Shown: positions 36,844 to 45,817, numbered from the stretch's first letter. The stretch: DNA of 64,000 nt from Microcoleus sp. bin48.metabat.b7b8b9.023 (GCF_013299185.1 NZ_JAAFKG010000021.1:39266-103265); one strand, 5' to 3'. A program made the numbers and translations. Notes: a model not told the origin generated them from the letters alone.

Positions 36844-37054
36844 TATAGCCTTTGTCAAAAAGATGAGGTATGACTGGCAGGTTGTATAACCGCTGAAACC
36901 AAGAGGGCTGAAGCCCAACAACGTCCGCGAATCTTTGTGAGAACCGCTATAGCCTTTGTCAAAAAGATGAGGTATGACTGACAGCTCATATAACCAGTTT
37001 AATTAAGAGGGCTGAAGCCCAACAACGTACCTCATATTTCTGAGAACCGCTATA
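36844..37054. mobile_element. Two tandem family A elements sharing one end
   Basis: Copy one is 36844-36951 and copy two 36948-37054; they overlap by a shared TATA at the junction CCGCTATAGCC. Each has the TATAGCCTTTGTCAAAAAGA start, the AGGGCTGAAGCCCAACAACG core and a CCGCTATA end. They lie immediately downstream of the RloB gene. Confidence 0.85.
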
Positions 37055-37160
37055 CCTTAAATCTACTTGGTATTAGCACAATTTGACTTCTTCTCATGAG
37101 TCTGTGTGTCCCATAGATGCGCGAGATAAAATTTATCCGATCGGACTAACTCAAGAGTGT

Positions 37161-37380
37161 TGTGATACGATCGAGAAAGATTAATCATGGAGAATACCAA
37201 AAATGACTGTTCATTTTTAAGTAGCTTTAGGAGTTGAATCAAAAATGGCTAAACAATCTCTCTCATTGATTGTGATACGATCGAGAAAGATTAATCATGG
37301 AGAATACCAAAAATGACTGTTCATTTTTAAGTAGCTTTAGGAGTTGAATCAAAAATGGCTAAACAATCTCTCTCATTGAT
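37161..37380 (+). repeat. Perfect 110-bp tandem duplication of a gene start
   Basis: Bases 37161-37270 and 37271-37380 appear identical. Each copy contains TGTGATACGATCGAGAAAGA, the ribosome binding region TTTAGGAGTTGAATC, an ATG and the first codons MAKQSLSLI/M. The upstream ATG (37245) opens a 23-codon frame ending in TGA inside the second copy. Confidence 0.92.
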
Positions 37381-37984
37381 GCCGATCGCAATTTCGATGT
37401 TAGCCGCCATTGGTTATCCGACAACCAATGCAGCCGCTACCGCCGAAGTATCGCCATTACAGGCAACAGCATCAGCCACAACCGTCGCACAGAATCCCAC
37501 TCCCAGCGACACGAATGAAAAGCTTCCTGACGTGCCGGCAAAGCTACAAGTCCCTGCTGGTAATACTTTGGTCTCCCAAGTGTCAGCCAAAGGCGTGCAA
37601 ATTTACGTGTGTCAACCCAAAACTGGCGATCGCACTCAATTTGAATGGACATTAAAAGCACCGGAAGCTGATTTATTTAATGCAAGTGGTGCATTAGTTG
37701 GCAAACATTACGGTGGCCCAACTTGGGAGTATACTAAAGACAAGAGTAAAGTCGTTGGCGAAGTAAAAGAACGTGTAGATTCGCCCGATCGCACTACCAT
37801 TCCTTGGGTGCTACTAAGTGCCAAAAGCAATGAAGGTAACGGCTTCTTTAGCAAAGTTACCTACATCCAGCGCGTGAATACTAAAGGTGGCAAAGCCCCA
37901 GCTACCGGATGCGATTCTTCAAAACAAAATAGCACTACCCGCGTGGATTACACAGCAGATTACTACTTCTTTGCTGCCAAGTAA
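37355..37984 (+). CDS. DUF3455 domain exported protein
   Basis: 209 residues, ATG 37355 with TAGGAG 13 bases upstream. Residues 1-32 are a signal peptide (LMPIAISMLAAIGYPTTNAAATAE), followed by a threonine/alanine-rich linker. The DUF3455 core begins LQVPAGNTLVSQVSAKGVQIYVC and includes FEWTLKAPEADLFNASGALVGKHYGGPTWEY and IPWVLLSAKSNEGNGFFSKVTYIQRVNTKGG. The family is found in bacteria and fungi as secreted proteins of unknown function. Two cysteines (about 91 and 189) may pair. Its start and leader exist in two tandem copies, which could alter its expression. Confidence 0.87.
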   Translation: MAKQSLSLMPIAISMLAAIGYPTTNAAATAEVSPLQATASATTVAQNPTPSDTNEKLPDVPAKLQVPAGNTLVSQVSAKGVQIYVCQPKTGDRTQFEWTLKAPEADLFNASGALVGKHYGGPTWEYTKDKSKVVGEVKERVDSPDRTTIPWVLLSAKSNEGNGFFSKVTYIQRVNTKGGKAPATGCDSSKQNSTTRVDYTADYYFFAAK

Positions 37985-37993
37985 TACCCTTGT

Positions 37994-38099
37994 TATAGCC
38001 TTTCTCAAAAAGATGAGGTATAACAGACAGTTTGCAAAACCAGTAAACTCAGAGGGCTAAAGCCCAACAACGTACCTCATCTTTCTGATAACCGCTATA
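37994..38099. mobile_element. Family A MITE-like element downstream of the DUF3455 gene
   Basis: Full-length copy, TATAGCCTTTCTCAAAAAGA to ACCGCTATA, starting nine bases after the stop codon. Confidence 0.85.
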
Positions 38100-38240
38100 T
38101 ACCATTTATCTAACATTGTGCAACACTCTTCGACCCCCCCCCTAGCCCCCCCATGAATCAGGGGGGGGACAAGAATACTGTTATTTGTTGAAAATTGGTA
38201 TTAAATCGTTTCCGGTTGCATCGGTATTGTTTAAAGCGTT

Positions 38241-38384
38241 ATACCAATTTAATGTGAAGTTGCACATATCCGGATCCCCCTAAATCCCCCTTAAGAAGGG
38301 GGACTTTGAGTAACTCTTGTCCCCCCCTTATTAAGGGGGGTTAGGGGGGATCAGATTCTATGCAGCTTCACACAAAAATGGTAT
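38241..38384. mobile_element. Family E element with C-rich inner palindrome
   Basis: Outer ends ATACCAATTTAATGTGAAGT and (complement) ATACCATTTTTGTGTGAAGC are inverted. Inside, GGATCCCCCTAAATCCCCC is mirrored by GGGGGG TTAGGGGGGATC. The C-rich inner part also occurs at 56066-56146. Around it the spacer holds a CCCCCCCTAGCCCCC run (38136), a CAAGTGTCAACATC heptamer run and a GTGCGTCGC motif; no gene. Confidence 0.6.
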
Positions 38385-38533
38385 TAAAAATCAAGTGTCA
38401 ACTGTCAAGTGTCAACATCATTTCGGTGCAACCGGAATTGATACAAATAAGCCAAGTGCGTCGCTATGAGATTGTTGATATGTAGTTAGGAATTTTTCTT
38501 CATGGCGACACACCCTACAACTTCTACCTTCTG

Positions 38534-39703
38534 CTACAAAAGTTGTTTGTAAAAATCTAATAACTGCTCGGCTAAGGCTTGATTTGTATAACTTGTCATA
38601 ACTTTATAATAACCCCGATCGCCCAAATCAACAGCCAAATCCCGCGATTCCATCAATTGCTGCAAACAATCTCGCAAAATCCCTGCATTTCCCTCGGGGA
38701 AGACTAACCCGGCATCGCCGATAACGTGGGGAATTTCGCCGCAATCGGAACCGATAACCGGGATTTTACAAGCCATCGCTTCAATTAAAACATGACCAAA
38801 TTGTTCTTTCCAGCCCACGGTAGTCAAAGTTTTGAATTTATAGCTGGTTTGCGAGGGCAATACCAAACAGTTCATTAAGTTCATGTAAGGTGGAATTTCT
38901 TCATGGGAAACGCTTTCTACCCAGATTATTCGATCGCTGATGCCCCATTCTATACATTTTTGTTCCAGGTGCGATCGCAATTTTCCTTGTCCTACTAACA
39001 ACCACTTCCAAGAAAGTTGTTTCAATCCTGCTAATGCTTCAGCTAAAGTTAGCAGTCCTTTTTCTTCGACAAATCGCCCTACAAATCCTACCACAAAATC
39101 TGTTGGTTTAATGCCGAATTTTCGGGACAGCTCAATATCTTTAGCAGCAGGCACAAACAATTTTTCGTCTACTCCTAGTTGGGGCATTACTGCCATCGCA
39201 CCTGTGTAGCCCCGCTGGTACAAAATTTTAGAGCCATCTAAATTGCCGGCAATAATTCCGTCGGTATTCTGAAGATTGCAATTTTCTAATACAGAAATAG
39301 GCCATTTCAATTCATAGGATAGGTTCCACCAGGTAAATAATATATTTTTTGCTTGGAGTCTGAGTAATTTGTTGAGTATAATTAATTGGCTGTAGGCTAG
39401 GGATTTTGAACCTTGTTCGACTTGGATAATCTGCGGCTTGAATTCCTGTAAAAGTCTAATTATATCTGTACCAAATGTTAGCAATCCTTGATTGTTTTGA
39501 CTGAAGTTGGAGATGGGAACTATTTTAAATGAGTCTTCTTGATAAAATTTGGTTTCGATGATTTTATTTTGTACGCCTCCGGGTTTCCAGCGTCGCGGCA
39601 CTACAATTGTTACTTCTATATCGGGTTCTAGGTTGGCTAATATTTTGAATTTTTCCCGATTTATGTCAACTATATAGGTGTGGCTGGCAACGAGGATTCT
39701 CAT
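38534..39703 (-). CDS. Glycosyltransferase family 4
   Basis: 389 residues with the two-domain GT-B pattern: N-terminal MRILVASHTYIVDINREKF, a central VGFVGRFVEEKGLLTLAEAL marking the donor-binding domain, and FGHVLIEAMACKIPVIGSDCGEIP with the E-x7-E type motif. It is cytoplasmic, and donor and acceptor are unknown. It is the last gene of a minus-strand operon with the GT2 and GT39 genes upstream, separated from GT2 by 71 bases of TGGGAATGGGGCAT repeats. The context suggests exopolysaccharide or glycolipid assembly. Confidence 0.9.
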   Translation of the reverse strand: MRILVASHTYIVDINREKFKILANLEPDIEVTIVVPRRWKPGGVQNKIIETKFYQEDSFKIVPISNFSQNNQGLLTFGTDIIRLLQEFKPQIIQVEQGSKSLAYSQLIILNKLLRLQAKNILFTWWNLSYELKWPISVLENCNLQNTDGIIAGNLDGSKILYQRGYTGAMAVMPQLGVDEKLFVPAAKDIELSRKFGIKPTDFVVGFVGRFVEEKGLLTLAEALAGLKQLSWKWLLVGQGKLRSHLEQKCIEWGISDRIIWVESVSHEEIPPYMNLMNCLVLPSQTSYKFKTLTTVGWKEQFGHVLIEAMACKIPVIGSDCGEIPHVIGDAGLVFPEGNAGILRDCLQQLMESRDLAVDLGDRGYYKVMTSYTNQALAEQLLDFYKQLL

Positions 39704-39774
39704 TTATTGGGCATTGGGAATGGGGCATTGGGAATGGGGCATTGGGAATGGGGCATTGGGAATTAATTCATAAA
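39704..39774. repeat. Tandem 18-bp repeat (GGGGCATTGGGAAT)
   Basis: About three and a half copies of TTGGGAATGGGGCA-type units between two glycosyltransferase genes. Fragments of the same unit occur at about 53930-53965. Confidence 0.75.
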
Positions 39775-40749
39775 TTATTTAGGGTTGATTTTGTCTTGAT
39801 TTGTGTAAATTTGTCCGTCATTCCAGAGCGATTTGATGAGTGTATGGAGGGCGCTAATCAAGCCGAGGATATAAAAATTAAGTCGAATAATGATTTTAAT
39901 GGGCGATCGGCTTTTATGACAAGGCGGCTTCCCCAAAACGTGGCAGTCAAAAAGTTTGGCAAAAAATCGCAGGCATTGAAAGACGGTTAAATTTTTCAAT
40001 CCCATGAGGAAGTGGTTGTGATAAAATGTGATTTGATATTCGATCGATCGCGTGCTGACATCGTGACATCCGCCGCTTTCTTCCCCCAAGTGAACTAAAC
40101 AAGCACTGGGATCGTACCAAATTTTCATGCCAGTCGATCGCAATCTCAAACAAAAATCCGACTCCTCCCGCACCGCACTCCCTACAAACCGCTCGTCAAA
40201 CGTCAAACCCCACTCGGTAAAAACCTGCCGCCGAAACGACATATTGCAGCCTCTAGCCGAGAGTACCTGCTGCGGTTGTACCGTATGCACCAAATCGATA
40301 AAATACCAAGCAATGCCCGGATCCATGGCTTCTGGGGGCAAAAAGTCGATCGTCAAATCGCCTCCAGAATTACCGAGTTTCATTCTGTCAAAAACCCTGC
40401 CCGCCACACATCCCACATCCGGTTTTGCTAAATAATTGCCAGCATGAGCCGCCAAAAAACCATCCGGCAATTGTACATCATCATCAATAAATAAAATAAT
40501 CTCTCCCACAGCGCGCCGCACTGCATAATTTCGAGCTCCCGGTAAACTCGCCCAATCTACCGGAAACCACCGAATTTTCCCCGCAGTTGCCAATTCCTCT
40601 AAATAAACTCCAGTTTCCGATTCGTGAGTGCGAGTTTGATCGATTACCAGCACTTCAAAATCTGGGTAATTTTGCCGAATCACGTCAGCCAATGTCTCTC
40701 GCAGGGGTTGCTCGCGGTTGTAGGTAGGTATCACAACAGAAATCATCAT
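39775..40749 (-). CDS. Glycosyltransferase family 2
   Basis: 324 residues. GT-A fold: ISVVIPTYNREQPLRETLAD at the start, then GEIILFIDDDVQLPDGFLAAH with the nucleotide-sugar binding DDD, and GCNMSFRRQVF later. The C-terminal region (about 225-300) contains the ESDFCLRLRSTG motif and a semi-hydrophobic segment (FYILGLISALHTLI) that may contact the membrane. It starts 18 bases after the stop of the GT39 gene, so the two are co-transcribed. The second methionine is an equally good start. Likely adds one sugar in a surface polysaccharide pathway; specificity is unknown. Confidence 0.9.
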   Translation of the reverse strand: MMISVVIPTYNREQPLRETLADVIRQNYPDFEVLVIDQTRTHESETGVYLEELATAGKIRWFPVDWASLPGARNYAVRRAVGEIILFIDDDVQLPDGFLAAHAGNYLAKPDVGCVAGRVFDRMKLGNSGGDLTIDFLPPEAMDPGIAWYFIDLVHTVQPQQVLSARGCNMSFRRQVFTEWGLTFDERFVGSAVREESDFCLRLRSTGMKIWYDPSACLVHLGEESGGCHDVSTRSIEYQITFYHNHFLMGLKNLTVFQCLRFFAKLFDCHVLGKPPCHKSRSPIKIIIRLNFYILGLISALHTLIKSLWNDGQIYTNQDKINPK

Positions 40750-40767
40750 TCGCAGTTACCACTTTCA

Positions 40768-42426
40768 TTATTTCTCTAAACGCCAAAGCCACACATCGCC
40801 CGGTTTGTAAATTGGTGTGATTTTATATTTTTGCACTTTTTCTAGTTCAAATCGTAATAGCTCGGTGCTTCTGTAGAGAAATACATCGCTAAAACCGTCG
40901 GGAATTTTAACTTGCTCGGGTTTCACTGCTAGCAAAAGCTCTACTTGTGGCTTCAGCAAATAGCTGACAGACAGTATTTTTCCGGTGATGTTGTTGCCTC
41001 CGTGACATATCACTAAAGGTTTTTGGGCTTGATTGACAATCGCTGCTATTGCTGGATTGTGTTTAGTGCTGGAAGGATACTTGTTCCACCAAAGTTGTGA
41101 CTGCGAGCTAACTGCACAAGAAACTATTTCACTCGATATTATGGCTATTAAACCGAGCTGCCAGAGTTTTTGTCGTGGATTGTTGGCGGTGGCAATTTTA
41201 GCGGTAAAGAGGTAAGCAACAGCTAGCTGGATTCCTAAAATATAGGGAACTAGATAGCGATCGGCAACGCCTCCCACTGCTATTAATACTATCGCTGTAA
41301 TTCCGATTGCTGTCAAGACAAACAGCGAAACTCGTTTGGGAGTTGAGTAGCAAAGCAAATAGATTGAATGTGCGATCGCTAATATTAATAGAACTGCTAC
41401 AATCAGTCTGATTGAATCAGTAGTAGTATTGCCAGAACCTAATTTGATGATTCCACCTGCCCAATGGGTGTCAATAAAAATTCTACAGGTAATAATAAAT
41501 AAAGGTTTAAGTGAAGATAGGGGCGAAAGAGAAAGATGGGGCAAACCTACTGTTGCAGCGATTCTGGGCGAGTTATTAACTAATACGAAAATCCAAGGGG
41601 CGAAAATGAGTGTTGCTGTCGCTGAAGCTAGTAAATAAGCAATTAATGTTTGGCGAAACCGCAAATTTTCAGTTATAATTACGTAGATACCGTGGGCTAA
41701 TATTACTAAAAAAAATAATAAACTAGAATAGAGTCCTACAGTCAGGGCGATCGCATAAATCAACCAAACGGCTTGGCTCAATTTAGATGTAGATTTAGAT
41801 GTATATTTAAATGTAGATTTAAATGTGGCGGTAGATTTTTGTAGGGCGATCGCCCGCAGCAGAATGGCATTCGACAGCAAGACGAGGACAGCAAACATCA
41901 TATACGGCCTTGCCTCTTGCGCGTACAAGACGTGAAAAGGCGACACAGCCACGATTGTCACAGCCATCCATCCCGCACGCGCAGAGCGAAATAATTCCCA
42001 ACACAGCCAATAAACGCTGGGAAAAATCAACAAACTCATCCAAGCTGAAAGACTTCTGACAGTTGCCACTTCCGGGCCGAACCACTGCACCCAAAATCGG
42101 GCTAAAATAAAATATAGCGGCGGTAGTTGAGGTTCTTCTGTAGCTAAACCTTTAACTGTATCCAACCAACTTTTTTCGGGATTTATCTGCTGGTATTTCC
42201 GCTGCAAATCTTGAACGCTAATTGTTTTTCCTTGAAAATCTTGCTGTACCATTTCCGTCCAGGTGTAGCCAGAAATTCGCAGCGAGGTGATAGATTCGTC
42301 GAAGGAGTAGACTTTGCGATCGAGGTTTGTAAATCTAAAAAATATCCCCGTTATTAATATGACGACAATTAAAAATTTTAACCAAGTTTGGTGTAACCGC
42401 CCATTTTTAATTGATTTGCTGTTCAT
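40768..42426 (-). CDS. Polytopic glycosyltransferase family 39 (PMT/ArnT-like)
   Basis: 552 residues with about ten to twelve membrane spans. The first span is followed by the conserved acidic pair in KVYSFDESITSLRISGYTW, the catalytic region of lipid-linked-sugar transferases (GT39/GT83). EEPQLPPLYFILARFWVQWF and SPFHVLYAQEARPYMMFAV are family signatures. It probably moves a sugar from a polyprenyl-phosphate donor to an acceptor outside the membrane. It is the first gene of the operon with GT2 and GT4. A low-complexity TFKSTFKYTSKSTSKLS stretch (about 200) comes from a short DNA repeat (about 41785-41835). Confidence 0.88.
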   Translation of the reverse strand: MNSKSIKNGRLHQTWLKFLIVVILITGIFFRFTNLDRKVYSFDESITSLRISGYTWTEMVQQDFQGKTISVQDLQRKYQQINPEKSWLDTVKGLATEEPQLPPLYFILARFWVQWFGPEVATVRSLSAWMSLLIFPSVYWLCWELFRSARAGWMAVTIVAVSPFHVLYAQEARPYMMFAVLVLLSNAILLRAIALQKSTATFKSTFKYTSKSTSKLSQAVWLIYAIALTVGLYSSLLFFLVILAHGIYVIITENLRFRQTLIAYLLASATATLIFAPWIFVLVNNSPRIAATVGLPHLSLSPLSSLKPLFIITCRIFIDTHWAGGIIKLGSGNTTTDSIRLIVAVLLILAIAHSIYLLCYSTPKRVSLFVLTAIGITAIVLIAVGGVADRYLVPYILGIQLAVAYLFTAKIATANNPRQKLWQLGLIAIISSEIVSCAVSSQSQLWWNKYPSSTKHNPAIAAIVNQAQKPLVICHGGNNITGKILSVSYLLKPQVELLLAVKPEQVKIPDGFSDVFLYRSTELLRFELEKVQKYKITPIYKPGDVWLWRLEK

Positions 42427-42630
42427 AAAATCAGAAATGGGGAATTGAAGAAAGAAGAAGTTAGCGCTCTATTATAGAGGCAACAAGTCTGAGTTAACAA
42501 GAAGTAAAAAGTGGTTTCAATATCCCTATATTTTACTAGATGATTCTCACCATTGGTGTCAACTCAATCTCAAGCCTAGTATTTGCCTAATGTCGATCGC
42601 CGAAACCTAGATCCCACCTAACCCCTCCGT

Positions 42631-42700
42631 AGGTACGTTGTTGGGCTTTAGCCCTCTTTAGGCGTATATCTAAAGAGGGCTAAAGCCCAACTACGTACCT
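42631..42700. repeat. Family F/A hybrid palindrome with 30-bp arms
   Basis: AGGTACGTTGTTGGGCTTTA..CCTCTTTA (42631-42660) and its complement at 42671-42700 match at all but one position, around a ten-base loop. It lies between glmM and the glycosyltransferase operon and could act as a terminator or RNA processing site. A run of CAACTGTCAACTGTCAACTG follows at about 42771-42793; the rest of the spacer shows nothing. Confidence 0.85.
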
Positions 42701-42799
42701 AGAGAGATACACAGGATTTCAGACTTAAGTTGATACTTTCGGAAGGCTTATTCCCTATCACTTTTTCCAACTGTCAACTGTCAACTGTCAACTCTTCCT

Positions 42800-44260
42800 T
42801 CAGATAGCGATGTGTTGCTGAACGGCTAAGACTAAATTTTCAGTCCAGAAATTAGCTAAGTCGGCGCTGGCAGCTTCCACCATAACTCTGATTAGCGGTT
42901 CAGTGCCAGAAGCGCGAACCAAAATCCGTCCCTGTTCTCCCATTGCGGTTTTAGCGCGATCGATCGCCTTTTGCATGGGTTCGCACTCGTGCCATTTTAG
43001 GCGTTTTTCGCGATCGTCCACCCGCACATTTACCAACAACTGCGGATATGTTTGGAAACTGTCACTTACCAATTGTGACAAAGATTCCCCGGACTCACGC
43101 ACCAGCGAAGCTATATGCAAAGCTGTCAACAAACCATCGCCACTGATACCGAAATGCGGACAAAGAATGTGGCCCGACTGTTCGCCGCCCAACATTGCAC
43201 CCGTGCGCTGCATTTCAGCATGAACGTGCTGATCTCCGACGTTTGTTCTAGTTAGTTTGCCCCCCAATTCTTCCCAAGCTCGCTCGAAGCCCAGGTTAGC
43301 CATTACAGTAGAAATAATTAAATTATCCGGTAACTGTTCGGAGGCGCGCAATTGCTGGCCCCACAGATAAAGAATGTAATCGCCGTCAATCGATCGACCT
43401 TTGTTGTCAACACCCAAAACTCGATCGGCATCGCCGTCAAAAGCAAATCCCAAATCGGCATTGTGTTCCAAAACCGCCGCTTGCAAACTGTCGAGATGAG
43501 TGGAACCGCAGTTAACATTAATGCGAGATCCATCAGGAGAATTGTGCAAACAGATCGCATCCGCCCCCATTTGCTCAAACACCGCCGGCGCCAAACCAGC
43601 AGCAGCCCCCCAAGCCAAATCCAAAACCACCCGCATTCCCCGCAAATTCATCTGTTGCAGCGAATCTGAGAGAGAAGTAGCATAATCTTTAATCAACTCT
43701 GGGCGGTGGTAGTGATGCCCCAAAGCCAAGCTAGCAATCGGAACCTTAGCCCCTCGGATTCCCGCTTCGATTTGTTCCTGTAAATGCTGAGACAGCTTTG
43801 ACCCGTTGGGGCCGAAAAACTTAATCCCGTTATCTTCTGGGGGATTGTGGCTAGCCGAAATCATTACTCCGCCCACAGACTGCGAAATGCTTGCCAGATA
43901 AGCAACGCAGGGAGTGGGGCACAATCCCAAATTCCACACTTCCAAACCGGCGGCTGTCAAACCAGCCGACAGTGCCATTGCCAGCATATCGCTGGAATTT
44001 CTGCTGTCTTGTCCCAAAATCACAGGGCCCTGGTTGGGGGCATTTTGGCGTAAAACTTGCCCAGCCCAGAATCCAACTTGCAGCGCTAGGGGTGCAGTCA
44101 GCAATTCTCCAACTTTCCCGCGAATTCCGTCTGTGCCGAAAAGTTTTGTATTGGGCAGGGAGAGGGTATTTCCCAGCAAAATCGTATCGCGTTTGACTGG
44201 TTGTACCGAGTTAGTAGCCGAAAACTCGCTGCCGCGATGGCGCGAAGGTGTCTGAACCAT
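42800..44260 (-). CDS. glmM: Phosphoglucosamine mutase
   Basis: 486 residues from the ATG at 44260, chosen because AAAGGAGTGA lies just upstream; an in-frame ATG at 44290 would precede that site. It converts glucosamine-6-phosphate to glucosamine-1-phosphate for UDP-GlcNAc, needed for peptidoglycan. Motifs: [18 protein letters not shown], the phosphoserine loop [19 protein letters not shown], the magnesium loop [14 protein letters not shown], the sugar loop LGGEQSGH and the phosphate-binding [15 protein letters not shown]. All domains are complete. It has the longer N-terminal extension (about 35 residues) common in cyanobacteria. It is monocistronic. Confidence 0.95.
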   Translation of the reverse strand: MVQTPSRHRGSEFSATNSVQPVKRDTILLGNTLSLPNTKLFGTDGIRGKVGELLTAPLALQVGFWAGQVLRQNAPNQGPVILGQDSRNSSDMLAMALSAGLTAAGLEVWNLGLCPTPCVAYLASISQSVGGVMISASHNPPEDNGIKFFGPNGSKLSQHLQEQIEAGIRGAKVPIASLALGHHYHRPELIKDYATSLSDSLQQMNLRGMRVVLDLAWGAAAGLAPAVFEQMGADAICLHNSPDGSRINVNCGSTHLDSLQAAVLEHNADLGFAFDGDADRVLGVDNKGRSIDGDYILYLWGQQLRASEQLPDNLIISTVMANLGFERAWEELGGKLTRTNVGDQHVHAEMQRTGAMLGGEQSGHILCPHFGISGDGLLTALHIASLVRESGESLSQLVSDSFQTYPQLLVNVRVDDREKRLKWHECEPMQKAIDRAKTAMGEQGRILVRASGTEPLIRVMVEAASADLANFWTENLVLAVQQHIAI

Positions 44261-44527
44261 ATTCACTCCTTTAGGAATATTCACACTCACACTTTGCAGT
44301 TCATGTTACAACTGAAAGATCTTTTTTTCAGCGTAAAGTTAATTTATTTCGAGGATTTCTCAGAAAACTTGCTTTGACAAGCTACGGAGCAAGTTTAACT
44401 TCTTCAGAAAAATTTGTATGTTATCTCAAGGACAAACTTTGATGGAGCGTGCCAACAGGATCGTAGCGATCGCCCTTGGGGACGCTTCCACACGGATTTG
44501 AGACGATCCTGATGCCTTTTGAGTCCG

Positions 44528-45070
44528 TCACCAACTGTGCGTATAGAAAGTTAAGGCTGTATTCCCATATACTTTGTGTCGGCAAATTTCTAGGCCGGGA
44601 ATCGGTTGGGTCGATCGCTCCGGGCTGTGTTCGATCGCGATTTCGCCATCAGGTGCTAGCATTTCTTGGCTGGCGATCGCGTTCAACACAGGTTCGTACA
44701 AGTCGCTGGCGTAGGGCGGATCGAAATAAATGCGATCGAACTGCTGTGGTGATAGTGAGGCTAATTTGGCGATCGCATTTCCCCGCAATATCTGGAATAC
44801 TTGAGACTCGTCTGCTATTTTCTCCCAGTTTTCGCGGATAATTGCACAAGCCTTCGCCGACTGTTCGATGCCGGTGACACTGGAAGCCCCGCGACACAAG
44901 GCTTCTGCTCCCATCGAGCCGCTACCGGTACAGATGTCAAGCCATTTGCAATCTGCGATCGATCCCTGCCAAATATTAAATAAAGCCTCTCTGACTCGCG
45001 CCAGAGTCGGGCGAGTTGCCAATCCCGGCAGAGTTTTGATTTGACGGTTGCCATAGATTCTGATACTCAT
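44528..45070 (-). CDS. rsmD: 16S rRNA (guanine(966)-N(2))-methyltransferase
   Basis: 180 residues from ATG 45070 (MSIRIYGNRQIKTLPG). The frame stays open for 33 more codons upstream, but those are translated GAAGGAA/GTAACGGAT repeats, not protein. SAM-binding motif WLDICTGSGSMGAEALCRGA, the acidic strand VTGIEQSA, and the catalytic FDRIYFDPPYASDLY (DPPY) are all present. It methylates G966 of 16S rRNA during 30S assembly. The C-terminus is normal (NTALTFYTHSW). The 237-base spacer to glmM has nothing recognisable. Confidence 0.93.
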   Translation of the reverse strand: MSIRIYGNRQIKTLPGLATRPTLARVREALFNIWQGSIADCKWLDICTGSGSMGAEALCRGASSVTGIEQSAKACAIIRENWEKIADESQVFQILRGNAIAKLASLSPQQFDRIYFDPPYASDLYEPVLNAIASQEMLAPDGEIAIEHSPERSTQPIPGLEICRHKVYGNTALTFYTHSW

Positions 45071-45071
45071 A

Positions 45072-45150
45072 AGAAGAAGGAAGAAGGAAGTTCGGCAACG
45101 GATTCTGTAACGGATGTAACGGATGTAAAAGTATTTGTAGGGTGCGTCGC
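45072..45150 (-). repeat. Low-complexity repeat, second copy of the 3395 block
   Basis: AAGAAGGAAGAAGGAAGTTC, GGCAACGGATTCTG and two to three GTAACGGAT units, then TTTGTAGGGTGCGTCGCC. Order and sequence match 3395-3600. It touches the rsmD start codon. Confidence 0.8.
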
Positions 45151-45185
45151 CATTAAAAATCTCTCGCATTCAATGGACAATCTTA

Positions 45186-45315
45186 TATAGCAATCCTAAA
45201 TGATTCATGAAGATTTGTAGGGGTAGTGTCCCCGTGCCTACCCCCTATCTATCGGGGCAACCGGGATTTTAAACAACTCCTATAATAACTATGAAAATGA
45301 TTGAGGATTGCTATA
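45186..45315. mobile_element. Family C MITE-like element (copy 2)
   Basis: Ends TATAGCAATCCTAAATGATT and, inverted, AATGATTGAGGATTGCTATA. The internal GTAGGGGTAG..CCTACCCCC and TATCGGGGCAACC match the copy at 30547. Length 130 bp. Confidence 0.8.
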
Positions 45316-45371
45316 GCCTTGACTGTTAACATTTAACTGTTTAAACAATACCAATACAACCGGAAACGATA

Positions 45372-45505
45372 TTAGGAATGAGAATTAAATAACTTACAAT
45401 TTGATATTTTTTGTGGGATGGGGCCAAAGAGCCCGTTATTTCTGGACGGGTTCTTTGGGCCCATCCCACTTTCAAGAGTGTAAATTATTTAATTTGCGCT
45501 CCTAA
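45372..45505. mobile_element. Family D foldback element
   Basis: The whole 134-bp segment is an imperfect palindrome. Outer arms TTAGGA..AATTAAATAACTTACA and TGTAAATTATTTAATT..TCCTAA; inner arms GTGGGATGGGGCCAAAGAGC and GTTCTTTGGGCCCATCCCAC with a nine-base loop. An 89-codon frame starting within it is not a gene. The rest of the spacer to 45817 contains AGGGCGGGCACGCACC and TTGGTAA heptamer runs (45728-45767) and no gene. Confidence 0.75.
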
Positions 45506-45817
45506 GAGGGCGGGCACGCACCATCCACCGCCCCTACTACTGTCACAGGTCAACTTTTTGGGAAAATTGTATCATTTAAAACCCAGATTTGACAGTATTT
45601 TCTGCTTGATTAGATTCAGGAACTGGTGCCTGGGCTTGTTTGACACACAATACAGCATTGCTGACTGCGAGCGAGACTAACACCACTTTAACCGGAAACG
45701 AAACAGTAGGAGTATTCATAAATTTATAATTGGTAATTAGTAATTGGTAATTGGTAATTGGTAATTAATTCCCAAGTTTGGGCAACCACCGGGGATTGCC
45801 CTAGGGAATAACAACTA

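Noticed and set aside
45411..45680. 89-codon ORF
   Set aside because: Starts inside the family D foldback element and runs through dispersed repeats; no family resemblance.
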